64,000 bases of DNA from Mariniblastus sp964414815. GTDB taxonomy: Bacteria; Planctomycetota; Planctomycetia; Pirellulales; Pirellulaceae. Every line of letters begins with the position of its first letter. Within the stretch, counting starts at the first letter, position 1. Both the position numbers and the translations under genes were made by a program. The notes beneath the pieces are model-generated. The model was given only the letters and a program-made list of their open reading frames with translations, ran no database searches and was not told where the DNA came from. Below, one piece after another: positions 24,862-32,346 of the stretch. Where the stretch lies: positions 13,340 through 77,339 of the forward strand of contig CAYPXY010000018.1 of assembly GCA_964414815.1 (NCBI GenBank). The letters run 5' to 3'.

Positions 24862-25998
24862 CTACGTCTCTACATCGTTGTCACTCGCATCGGCCTCTGG
24901 CGCCACAGCCCCGCTATTTTCTTCTTCAGCGGCAGGCTTATTATCCGCAGGCGGCTGTACCGCTTCGTTTTGCGGCGGATTGCCAAAAAGGGTGGGGAAC
25001 CATTCCGCGCCCAGCTCTTTCAGGTCTTTATAGTGATAATTTCCGTGAGTCAGCTTTCCTCCCTCATGGCCCACCCAACCCACACCGAGGGCCAGCAACA
25101 TCACGGACAACTTCCACAGCAGGCCATCATCGGGGTCACGGTTGCGCGCGCTTTTGGCAAACATGGCAATCACCACCGAGACGACCGTCAAGATCAGACC
25201 GCCCGTACGATGCCAGAATACACTGTGGTTTTGATTCGCCAGAGCGCTCAGCTCTGTGACGAATTGGCTCTTGAGCCGGGTGTCGTTGAGCGGAGAAAAC
25301 CATCCGGTCACCGAAGCCAGAATGGCTCCCAGTGCCCCCAGCCATAAACAGTAATAAGCGCAATCGCTCATCACAAAATTTCCACGAAATGAAAACAGTG
25401 CAAACAATCCGGCCGCCAGCAACAATCCAACCGGCAGATGGAGGACCGCCGTGTGCAGCGACCCAATCGCTCGGAAGATTCTGGGATCGGTACCGTTGGC
25501 CAATGCGGGATCCGCTTCTTCAGGTTTGTCCTGGGCCTGGTCGACGGGCGTTTCAGGCGATGCATCCACGGCCCCCTCTTCAGTGGATTTTGGGGCGTCC
25601 GTTTCGGCAGGAGGCAGATCCTGATCATTGGCTTCGGCACTGGCGGGCCAGTGGGCTCCCATATCGATCCATTTCTTGACTAACTCGATCTCTTCGGCGG
25701 CCATCGGGTTGTTTTCATCCGGCGGAGGCATTAATTCGTTTTCGTCGTCGGTGACGAGTACCAGATACATCGAGCTTTCTTCCGCATTGCCTTTTTCGAT
25801 ATAGTCCATCGCATCGTCCTTGATATCGATCCGGAACAACTGAACATCGTCAGGCCCATGACAGCTCAAGCAGTACTTGTCGAACAGCGGCTTGATCGTC
25901 TTATGAAAATCGACGGGAGCTTCCTGCGCAATCGCATGCGAAACGAAGCCGGAAAATGCGACAAACAAAAGGGCAAAAAAGGAGAGATGTCGGAACAT
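24862..25998 (-). CDS. PSCyt1-type cytochrome c domain plus DUF2231-like membrane protein
   Basis: 378 aa. The ATG at 25998 starts a signal peptide (MFRHLSFFALLFVAFSGFVS). A c-type haem motif CLSCH is at residues 43-47 in the FDKYCLSCHGPD context of the planctomycete cytochrome domain, with a likely distal Met in NELMPPP. A charged linker (about 150-200) leads to four hydrophobic segments with HxxxG-like loops typical of DUF2231 (SLHTAVLHLPVGLLLAAGLF, ILASVTGWFSPLND, HRTGGLILTVVSVVIAMFA, LGVGWVGHEGGKLTHG). It is probably an electron carrier anchored in the inner membrane facing the periplasm. The acidic C terminus is Ala/Glu-rich. The frame extends 36 codons upstream without a ribosome-binding site. 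Confidence 0.85.
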   Translation of the reverse strand: MFRHLSFFALLFVAFSGFVSHAIAQEAPVDFHKTIKPLFDKYCLSCHGPDDVQLFRIDIKDDAMDYIEKGNAEESSMYLVLVTDDENELMPPPDENNPMAAEEIELVKKWIDMGAHWPASAEANDQDLPPAETDAPKSTEEGAVDASPETPVDQAQDKPEEADPALANGTDPRIFRAIGSLHTAVLHLPVGLLLAAGLFALFSFRGNFVMSDCAYYCLWLGALGAILASVTGWFSPLNDTRLKSQFVTELSALANQNHSVFWHRTGGLILTVVSVVIAMFAKSARNRDPDDGLLWKLSVMLLALGVGWVGHEGGKLTHGNYHYKDLKELGAEWFPTLFGNPPQNEAVQPPADNKPAAEEENSGAVAPEADASDNDVET

Positions 25999-26150
25999 TT
26001 TAATTTCGGGATTCAGGTCATGTGAGCGGGATGAAACAGGGAAAACGGATTTATTGTAAGCGATTTCGTCGAGATGGATACGGGTTTTTCGGCGGAAGGA
26101 AGTCAAAAGTCCAAGGTTTGAAGTTCAAGTTTAACGTTTGAAGTGATCGG

Positions 26151-26897
26151 TTAGCTCACCGCGGAGAGCGTCCAGTGACGATCCGACGTAGCCTGAACGG
26201 TTTCCGCCGCCAATCCGACTTGCTGAGCTAGTTCCCCGATTTCGTCCAGCGACAGGGCCGCGTGCAATGAATCGGAAAACAGCTTCTGCGACAGCTCCGA
26301 TTCGTTCCCCGTGTAAGTTTCAACAAGCTGTTCGAGCGTTGCCAAATCGTGCGGCCGCATCAGGTCCCGGACAAATAAAATCCCCCCCGGACGCAGGACG
26401 CGAACCATCTCGCGCAGTGCTTCGATCGGTTCAGGCAAATGGTGAATGATACTGTTGGACATCACGACGTCGAACATTCCGTCACGGAAGATCATTTCCT
26501 TGGCATCGGACTGAGTTAACGTCACACGATGGCGTATTCCCGCCAGCTCAATGTTGTAGACCGCCAGATTCAGCATGTTGACGGCCATATCGGTGGCCAT
26601 CACCCGGCAGAACGGATGGCGTTTACAAAGCTCGACGGGAATCAACGCCGTCCCCGTTCCCACATCCAGTACATCACCCAAGGCATACGAGATGGGTTCC
26701 TGTTCAATCTCATCGTCGATCTCATCGTCAGGCACTTCGGCGTTTCCGATATGGCCGCGTTCGTTCCAGACTTGTTCCGCGAACGACAGCAGGTCGGTCA
26801 CAAATAACTGGTTGACTTGCGAATGATCCATTCGGTTGTATTCGCGCGCCTCATCGGCGGTGTCCATGACTTCAGGTTCAAGGGTTCGGGATAGCAT
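26151..26897 (-). CDS. Class I SAM-dependent methyltransferase
   Basis: 248 aa from an ATG at 26897 with GGAG six bases upstream. Motif I is LDVGTGTALIPVEL, the acidic residue after beta 2 is in VMATDMAVNML, and motif post-I holds TQSDAKEMIF. MSNSIIHHLPEP and LRPGGILFVRDLMRP are motifs II-III of the UbiE/small-molecule group. The N-terminal 70 residues are acidic (PDDEIDDEIEQE) and precede the fold, an unusual extension. Substrate unknown; the family methylates small molecules, quinones or lipids. It stands alone. Confidence 0.88.
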   Translation of the reverse strand: MLSRTLEPEVMDTADEAREYNRMDHSQVNQLFVTDLLSFAEQVWNERGHIGNAEVPDDEIDDEIEQEPISYALGDVLDVGTGTALIPVELCKRHPFCRVMATDMAVNMLNLAVYNIELAGIRHRVTLTQSDAKEMIFRDGMFDVVMSNSIIHHLPEPIEALREMVRVLRPGGILFVRDLMRPHDLATLEQLVETYTGNESELSQKLFSDSLHAALSLDEIGELAQQVGLAAETVQATSDRHWTLSAVS

Positions 26898-26916
26898 GGT
26901 CAACTCCAGGTTAAGT

Positions 26917-26940
26917 GTAGGCGAGTCTCTCCGAGACTCG
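26917..26940. repeat. REP hairpin (GTAGGCG type) upstream of the RAYT gene
   Basis: A GTAG tetranucleotide is followed by CGAGTCTC-TCC-GAGACTCG, a perfect 8-bp stem with a 3-nt loop. The same hairpin class flanks the transposase gene downstream. Confidence 0.9.
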
Positions 26941-26972
26941 CACCGAAATACAGAGACTCGGATCCATCGAAA

Positions 26973-27002
26973 CTACTTCGGGGTAGCGTGACCGAGAAGT
27001 AG
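26973..27002. repeat. Inverted repeat upstream of the RAYT gene
   Basis: CTACTTC (26973-26979) and GAAGTAG (26996-27002) form the arms of a palindrome; inside lie GTAG and CCGAG. Possibly a derivative of the REP family. Confidence 0.5.
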
Positions 27003-27113
27003 ATTTAGTGGGTGTGATGAAGTGCAGGATTTACTATAATTGACGGCGGTTTGGTAATTGATGTTTTGGCTTTTCGTGCAGCGGGCTTCGGAAAGGTGCC
27101 GTTTCGGATTGCT

Positions 27114-27138
27114 GGTGTCTCGGAGAGACACCGCTACA
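27114..27138. repeat. REP hairpin on the minus strand upstream of the RAYT gene
   Basis: Read on the minus strand it is GTAGCGGTGTCTCTCCGAGA followed by CACC, with stem GGTGTCTC/GAGACACC. It shares GTCTCTCCGAGAC with the other copies. Confidence 0.88.
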
Positions 27139-27180
27139 AGCCATTACAGGATACCATTTTTGATTGGGGCTTTGCCAGCC

Positions 27181-27840
27181 ATGAAGAAAAATGAGATTAC
27201 GTTCTTTGATCGAAAGACGGATTATTCGGTAGTTGAACGCCGTCTGCCGCACTGGTGTCAGGCGGGCACACTTTGTTTCGTGACGTGGCGACTGGCCGAT
27301 TCACTCCCCTCAGCGATAATCCAGCAACTTGAACAAGACATCGAAGGAGTCCTGGCGGAGTCAAACCTTTCCATACACGACGATTGGAAGTCGGAACTGA
27401 AGCGACAAAGTGAATCGGCCAGAGAAGCCGTTCACTGGAAGCTCTTTGCCATTCGAGACAAATATCTCGATGCCGGACATGGGTGCTGTTTGCTTCGAAA
27501 ACCTCAATATGCTGAGGAAGTGATCAAGAGCCTAAGGCACTTTGACGAAGAGCGATACTTCCTGACCGATGCCGTTGTGATGCCGAATCATTGCCACTTC
27601 ATCTGCGCATTTCGCAGCGAAGAGACGATGTTGAAGCAATGTGTGGAATGGAAACGTTTTACTGCCAGAAGGATCAATTCCATGGAAGGGATTAAAGGGG
27701 AATTCTGGCAGTTCGATCAGTTCGATCATCTGATCCGCAACGAGGATCAGTTCGAACGATTCCGCCGTTACATCCAGGAAAATCCACTTACCGCCGGGCT
27801 AGTGCGGGGTGAGTATGCGTATTATCAGAAAGATATGTAG
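27181..27840 (+). CDS. REP-associated tyrosine transposase (RAYT, Y1/HUH family)
   Basis: 219 aa from an ATG at 27181; an upstream open stretch to 27058 overlaps a REP hairpin. The HUH metal motif is His137-Cys138-His139 in VVMPNHCHFIC. The conserved C-terminal helix RYIQENPLTAGL carries Tyr197, the likely nucleophile; the usual aromatic in the preceding DHLIR motif is Phe here (QFDQFDHLIRNEDQ). These single-domain transposases cut single-stranded DNA at GTAG-headed REP hairpins and disperse them, while the gene itself moves rarely. GTAG-headed hairpins lie on both sides, and the stop codon TAG is inside the downstream one. The gene looks intact; activity is not shown. Confidence 0.9.
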   Translation: MKKNEITFFDRKTDYSVVERRLPHWCQAGTLCFVTWRLADSLPSAIIQQLEQDIEGVLAESNLSIHDDWKSELKRQSESAREAVHWKLFAIRDKYLDAGHGCCLLRKPQYAEEVIKSLRHFDEERYFLTDAVVMPNHCHFICAFRSEETMLKQCVEWKRFTARRINSMEGIKGEFWQFDQFDHLIRNEDQFERFRRYIQENPLTAGLVRGEYAYYQKDM

Positions 27841-27860
27841 GCGGGTCTCTCCGAGACTCG
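27837..27860. repeat. REP hairpin at the 3' end of the RAYT gene
   Basis: GTAG is followed by GCGGGTCTCTCCGAGACTCG, with stem GTCTC/GAGAC plus flanking GC pairs. The TAG of GTAG is the stop codon of the transposase gene. Confidence 0.9.
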
Positions 27861-27932
27861 TAACTCAGCATCGTAACTCAGCACTTCTCAGTATCTCGAA
27901 GAGATTCACACTTTCAAACATCCTGCACTTTC

Positions 27933-27957
27933 AGCGTCTCGGAGAGACGCTGCTACA
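27933..27957. repeat. REP hairpin on the minus strand downstream of the RAYT gene
   Basis: Read on the minus strand: GTAGCAGCGTCTCTCCGAGA followed by CGCT, with stem AGCGTCTC/GAGACGCT. It mirrors the upstream plus-strand copy and so forms an inverted pair around the gene. Confidence 0.88.
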
Positions 27958-28403
27958 CGAAGCGACCATGTAATAAAGTGCAAATTCTACAGGGAAGCAG
28001 CCTCCCCGAGCTAGCTGCGACACGGACATAAATCCGGGCCAGATCGTCAGACAGCGAACCAAACGGCACATTTCAGTTGTTTTTGCTATCGGTTCCACAC
28101 CGGTTTTACGTCCCTGAGCACATTTCGGCACGGCAGTTGCCTAAAGAAGATTGCCTTAACCACAAGTGACACGATGGTGGCAACCGAAGCTGCCCCCATG
28201 AATCCTGAAAATTTTTTACTCGAACCTTGCTAGCGTGACCTCATGTGACAACTCCCTCCCCGATGATTTAAGCGTCGGGGACAAGTGGTCCTGAAAACTC
28301 AAAATAACCCTCACATTATAAGGAGACGCATTCAAAAAGATCGGTGGTTCAAAGAAAAACACTTTTCGGAGCGAACCGGTTTGAACTAAAATGCGTAAGT
28401 AAC
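27958..28403. other. Intergenic region before the sigma factor gene, with one hairpin
   Basis: About 445 bp without a gene. A hairpin CCCCGA (28258-28263) / TCGGGG (28275-28280) with an 11-nt loop lies near its end, and AGGAGA sits at 28321-28326. I see no further feature; the hairpin could be part of the sigma-gene leader. Confidence 0.5.
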
Positions 28404-29054
28404 ATGGAAGCTACAATTAACAACCTGTACTTCAACAATCTTCAAAGCCAAATCACTGCAAAGTCCGATCCTGTGACTGACGAGCAACTCATTCTCGAAT
28501 ACCGGCAAACCGGAAACCGCGAATTGTACGCGCAATTGGTCTATCGGTACGAGCGTGAATTGTTTGCCTACCTCCGTCGTTATCTGGGGAGTGCCGAACT
28601 GGCGGAAGATGTGTTTCAAGCGACCTTTTTGTCGGTTCACCTGAAATGCCAATTGTTTGAAGAGAGTCGTAGCTTCCGCCCCTGGTTATACGCCATCGCG
28701 ACCAACGCCGCCATCGATGCGACCCGCCGAGCCAAGCGAACCAAGATGGTCAGTCTGGATGCGACGCACGAAAAAGATGACTCGGACGTCGGTCAGTTGA
28801 CGGACTTGCTGGAAAGCAGCGAACTGGATCCGGCCGACAGCCTTTCACAGGCGGAACGAAGCCAGCTTGTTCGAAGCGCGCTCGAGCAGTTGCCTGAATC
28901 GATGATGTCGGTGATTCATTTGGTGTACTACCAAGGGATGAAGTATCGCGAAGCGGCAGAGGTGCTGAACGTTCCGGTTGGAACAGTCAAAAGCCGCTTG
29001 CATGCTGCGATCGCGAAACTGACTGATGTTTGGAACGCGACTCAAGTCGAGTAA
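28404..29054 (+). CDS. ECF-type RNA polymerase sigma factor
   Basis: 216 aa from an ATG at 28404 (a GTG at 28344 would add 20 residues). Region 2 covers about residues 25-100, with YERELFAYLRRYLG, DVFQATFLSVHLK and RPWLYAIATNAAID. Region 4 holds an HTH near 175-205 (YREAAEVLNVPVGTVKSRLH). It directs core RNA polymerase to stress or surface-response promoters. The linker is acidic and long. It is followed by a membrane protein gene on the same strand after 66 bp, and the pair probably acts as sigma and anti-sigma. Confidence 0.92.
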   Translation: MEATINNLYFNNLQSQITAKSDPVTDEQLILEYRQTGNRELYAQLVYRYERELFAYLRRYLGSAELAEDVFQATFLSVHLKCQLFEESRSFRPWLYAIATNAAIDATRRAKRTKMVSLDATHEKDDSDVGQLTDLLESSELDPADSLSQAERSQLVRSALEQLPESMMSVIHLVYYQGMKYREAAEVLNVPVGTVKSRLHAAIAKLTDVWNATQVE

Positions 29055-29120
29055 TCATTACAGTGGAGATCGACCCACGGATGGGGCCAATCGAACCATT
29101 GTTAACCAGAGAACCATACC

Positions 29121-30314
29121 GTGAATCAATCCCCCGAAAAAGACCTGCTGGGTTTCGTGCTGGGAGCATTGGACGCTCAAGAGCAACGCAACCTTCAAAC
29201 AGCGATTGACGCTGACCCACAACTCGAAGATAAACTGCTGGCGATCAAGCACGCGCTCTCGCCGCTGGACGATCTGGACACCCACGGTGGACGCCCCGGC
29301 TTGGCGCGTCGCACATGTGAACTGGTCGCCAACCTCGGCCAGCCTCCCATCCGGCGGCTCGATCCGACCGCGTTGACGACCGAAGACCTCAAAACGCTCA
29401 CCCATTCCGCCGACCACGCCGCCGTCGCATCCGTACTCAACGGACTGGCGCAGGACGAGCCATCAGAACAAAAGCTGCCCCCCCCCGCTCTCAGTGGGAT
29501 AGGTATCTCTGCCTGTCATACACCCTCATCCCTCATCCCTCATCCCTCATCCCTCATCCCTCCTCCAACCCCCGCCAACCTGAGCCACCAAGCCCAGCCG
29601 CTGCACTTCCGGGGCAATTTTTCTTTCGTCGATCTGGCGGTCGCAGCCGGCGTGATGTTGTTGCTCGCCGGAATCCTGTTTCCCGCGATTTCGTACACTC
29701 GTCATCAAAGCCGCATTACCCATTGTCAGGACAACTTGCGGCAACTCGGAACCCGATTGATTACCTTCAGTGAAGCGAATCAAAATCGGTTGATTGAACT
29801 CCCGAAATCAGGTCCGCTGTCGGTCGTGGGAGCCATCGCGCCGATGATAAAAGAGAAAGGTTTCGTGGAGAGCGATTCTCTGTTTTCGTGTGCCGGGGTC
29901 GCGGCCAATCCAGACCAGCCTCCGGTTCGTATCCCATCGATTCAAACGATTCAGAACGCGGTGGGCGACCAGTTGATTCATCTGCAGCGAACGATGGGGG
30001 GGCATTTCGGCTACACGATGGGCTACCAGACTAAAGACGGCTATCAGGCTCCGATGAATTCAGGCCGGCCCAATGTCGTCTGGATCGCGGACGCCCCTTC
30101 ATTCCGTGGCGCGAGCCGGATCAGTTTGAATCATGGCGGTCGAGGACAGAATTGTCTGTTTGAAGACGGTCACGTTCAGTTTGTATCGGGCGACTCCATC
30201 GGCATCGATGCCATTTTCGTCAACGACTACAACGTGGTCGCTCCCGGCTGTCATCCAGAAGACAACGTCATCGCCCCCAGCCATCTTTCGCCCCAGCTAT
30301 CTTTGGCGCAGTAG
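29121..30314 (+). CDS. Probable anti-sigma-like membrane protein with pilin-like (DUF1559-type) C-terminal part
   Basis: 397 aa. The N-terminal part (LLGFVLGALDAQEQRNLQTA) has the helical pattern of a putative anti-sigma zinc-finger-less domain. Residues 120-160 carry a low-complexity segment encoded by TCATCCC repeats (SSLIPHP, about 137-151). A transmembrane helix follows (FVDLAVAAGVMLLLAGILF) and then a periplasmic domain with CQDNLRQLG and a final H-x-G-x-G, close to the pilin-like start of DUF1559 proteins (ending near LFEDGHVQFVSGDS). Location next to an ECF sigma gene suggests it regulates that factor. The in-frame repeat makes the linker unusually long. Confidence 0.72.
   Translation: MNQSPEKDLLGFVLGALDAQEQRNLQTAIDADPQLEDKLLAIKHALSPLDDLDTHGGRPGLARRTCELVANLGQPPIRRLDPTALTTEDLKTLTHSADHAAVASVLNGLAQDEPSEQKLPPPALSGIGISACHTPSSLIPHPSSLIPPPTPANLSHQAQPLHFRGNFSFVDLAVAAGVMLLLAGILFPAISYTRHQSRITHCQDNLRQLGTRLITFSEANQNRLIELPKSGPLSVVGAIAPMIKEKGFVESDSLFSCAGVAANPDQPPVRIPSIQTIQNAVGDQLIHLQRTMGGHFGYTMGYQTKDGYQAPMNSGRPNVVWIADAPSFRGASRISLNHGGRGQNCLFEDGHVQFVSGDSIGIDAIFVNDYNVVAPGCHPEDNVIAPSHLSPQLSLAQ
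29526..29560. repeat. Heptanucleotide repeat (TCATCCC x5) inside a coding sequence
   Basis: Five units encode the linker peptide SSLIPHPSSLIP of the preceding gene. Three heptamers make 21 bp, so the array reads in one frame as a seven-residue repeat. Confidence 0.95.
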
Positions 30315-30384
30315 TATCCGTGTCGGGATGTTGTCCTAGGTTCGGGAATCCTGATCGACGTCCCCTCCTCGCAGGTTCCCCGTT

Positions 30385-30855
30385 ATGAATTGTCTCATGG
30401 TAGCATTGATCGGATTTCAGATCCGAGATGATTGGTGGATCGGCGGCTTTCTAGTTCTACTTTCAACTCTTGGCCTTTATCATTGCATGCGGCTTTTTGC
30501 CAAAGCAATTCGTTCTAATGCCTACAGGCCGACGGATGCTAAAATATGCTTCCATGATCGGAACGAAGGGAAGCTTCAGTATGAATATTCTGTGAAGGGA
30601 AAGGCATTCCAAAGCAGTCGGGTCCAATTCGGAATCGGAGGATTTCGATTGACTGACGAAGTTTCCATAGTGGACGACGGCGCGACAATTGTATACGTTG
30701 ACCCTTCCAATCCCTCCAACGCGGTTATTATTCGTGGAGTAACCTCCATCACAATCACAATGTTCTTGTTATATTTGGCTTTGTTGGTAATGGGAACTCT
30801 TTGGCTGGCAGGATTCGGGCACTGGGGCAGTGCAACGCCTGGCGGCTTGCTGTAA
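30385..30855 (+). CDS. DUF3592-like small membrane protein
   Basis: 156 aa with two hydrophobic segments (WWIGGFLVLLSTLGLYHCM near residues 16-34 and TMFLLYLALLVMGTLWLAGF near 125-145) enclosing a soluble domain. The soluble part has KLQYEYSVKGKAFQSSRVQFG and VYVDPSNPSNAVI, matching the DUF3592 pattern Y.Y.V.G and V.YDP.NP. Function unknown; such proteins are common in bacteria and may sit in the cytoplasmic membrane. It is separated from its upstream neighbour by 70 bp. Confidence 0.7.
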   Translation: MNCLMVALIGFQIRDDWWIGGFLVLLSTLGLYHCMRLFAKAIRSNAYRPTDAKICFHDRNEGKLQYEYSVKGKAFQSSRVQFGIGGFRLTDEVSIVDDGATIVYVDPSNPSNAVIIRGVTSITITMFLLYLALLVMGTLWLAGFGHWGSATPGGLL

Positions 30856-30921
30856 GTTTGGAGTCGTATGGCGTATGGTTAAAATTCGAAAGACGCAAAA
30901 GTACTATCACATCCTTTTTCC

Positions 30922-31329
30922 ATGTTCCACCAGTCGATCAACGATTTCATCAAGTCCCGTTCGTTTGCGGTCGCGGGGGCTTCTCAAGACCAGGCCAAGT
31001 ATGGGAATCTCATTTTTCGCAAACTGGTGGCTTCCGGACGGCAAGTTTTTCCTTTAAACCCGACCGCGAATCAAGTCGAAGGCCATGAGGCGTATCCGAG
31101 TCTTGATGCTCTGCCGTTCGTGCCCGAAGCACTTTCGATTGTGACACCTCCCGCCATTACCGAAAATGTGGTTGCCGATGCGACTCGGCTGGGGGTGAAG
31201 CATCTCTGGATGCAACCGGGAGCTGAATCACCGGTCGCCAGCCAAGCAGCTCGCGCTGCCGGTTTGAATGTGATTGATGACGGGAGCTGCATATTGGTTA
31301 TACTGGCTCTTGTTCCCGGAACGGAATGA
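30922..31329 (+). CDS. CoA-binding domain protein
   Basis: 135 aa, the full length of stand-alone CoA_binding_2 proteins. The Rossmann-like core reads FAVAGASQDQAKYGNLIFRK with a Gly-rich nucleotide loop, then VFPLNPT, SIVTPP and LWMQPGAES. The family resembles the N-terminal domain of succinyl-CoA synthetase alpha and binds CoA or a related nucleotide; its metabolic role is unclear. The stop codon TGA lies inside a REP hairpin (31318-31341), so the last residues (PGTE) are repeat-encoded. Confidence 0.88.
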   Translation: MFHQSINDFIKSRSFAVAGASQDQAKYGNLIFRKLVASGRQVFPLNPTANQVEGHEAYPSLDALPFVPEALSIVTPPAITENVVADATRLGVKHLWMQPGAESPVASQAARAAGLNVIDDGSCILVILALVPGTE

Positions 31330-31341
31330 ATTCCGTTCTAC
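31318..31341. repeat. REP hairpin (GTAGAACGGAAT type)
   Basis: Read on the minus strand: GTAGAACGGAATTCATTCCG followed by TTCC. The stem GAACGGAAT/ATTCCGTTC is nearly complete with a tiny loop. It contains the stop codon of the CoA-binding gene and is related to the copies at 53512-53535 and 18555-18577. Confidence 0.85.
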
Positions 31342-31357
31342 GACCTGGAGACCCTGC

Positions 31358-32176
31358 GTGCTCAAACGATTTTTCTGCAACGAGTTCAATATCCTGATCC
31401 TGATCGTACTCAATGCGATCACGATTACGCTGTTGTATTTTCCCACCTTTCAGGGAAATGACTGGCTGGAAACGGCCGACCGATGCTTTACGATCCTGTT
31501 TGTCATTGAAGCCATTACAAAAATCGTTGTGTTTCGGCCTTCAGGGTACTTTGGATCCTCCTGGAACTGGTTCGATTTTGTGCTGGTGGTGCTGAGCCTT
31601 CCGTCGTTATTGGTCGGCCTGATTCCGCTTCCCGATACTTCGTTTTGGCTGCTGTTCCGGTTGTTGCGACTGGCAAGGCTGATTCGATTCTTTCGATTTG
31701 TGCCGCATGTTGATCAACTTCTCGCTGGTCTGGGCCGAGCACTGCGAGCCTCTTTGTTGGTGATGGCGGTTCTGGCGTTCATGAATTTCATGTTGGCAAT
31801 GGTGACCTGCCATTTCTTTCGCGATATCGCGCCGGAGCTGTTCGGTAATCCGTTTTTGTCCGCCTACAGTATGTTTCAGATTTTTACGGTCGAAGGGTGG
31901 CAGGAAATCCCTCGCGAAATCCAGAACAGTATCAAGGCGAACGGCTTGTCAACCCATTGGCTGTCCGGGGACGGGATCGTCAACCTGTCCCGTATTTATT
32001 TCGCCACCATCATGTTGTTCGGAGGCATTTTTGGTCTTTCGCTGGCCAATGCGATTTTCGTCGATGAAATGACGATCGACAATAACGACGAACTCGAAGC
32101 CAAGATGGATGTTCTGGCAAAACGCATTGAGGAAATCCACGAACTGCTTGATAGAAGGATGAGGGATGAGGGATGA
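31358..32176 (+). CDS. Voltage-gated sodium/ion channel subunit (NaChBac-like)
   Basis: The GTG at 31358 with GGAG seven bases upstream gives 272 aa; earlier in-frame codons overlap a REP hairpin. Six transmembrane segments are visible. S4 carries arginines every third residue (Arg101, 104, 107, 110 and 113, in FRLLRLARLIRFFRFVP). The pore loop ends in FTVEGWQEIP, so the selectivity filter is TVEGW, compared with TLESW in NaChBac. A C-terminal coiled coil (ELEAKMDVLAKRIEEIHELL) should drive tetramer assembly. The final RRMRDEG comes from a GGATGAG repeat. Likely a cation channel of the inner membrane; selectivity is uncertain because of the changed filter. Confidence 0.9.
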   Translation: MLKRFFCNEFNILILIVLNAITITLLYFPTFQGNDWLETADRCFTILFVIEAITKIVVFRPSGYFGSSWNWFDFVLVVLSLPSLLVGLIPLPDTSFWLLFRLLRLARLIRFFRFVPHVDQLLAGLGRALRASLLVMAVLAFMNFMLAMVTCHFFRDIAPELFGNPFLSAYSMFQIFTVEGWQEIPREIQNSIKANGLSTHWLSGDGIVNLSRIYFATIMLFGGIFGLSLANAIFVDEMTIDNNDELEAKMDVLAKRIEEIHELLDRRMRDEG

Positions 32177-32182
32177 GGGATG
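32157..32182. repeat. Heptanucleotide repeat (GGATGAG, reverse of TCATCCC type) at the end of the channel gene
   Basis: Three to four units encode the last residues of the channel and its stop codon. This is the reverse complement of the unit found at 22488-22543. Confidence 0.9.
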
Positions 32183-32346
32183 AAAAAGATCGTTTCGATA
32201 CTTGTTGTCGATGCCGAATGGTTTTCAAACCAGTCAGGAACACTCATCTTCACTCATCAACACTGATAAAAATTAGCGAAGATTAGTGAAGATTAGCGTT
32301 CCATATTAACTTTCTACCTGTTCAGAAAACACGAGTCCTAACCCGA

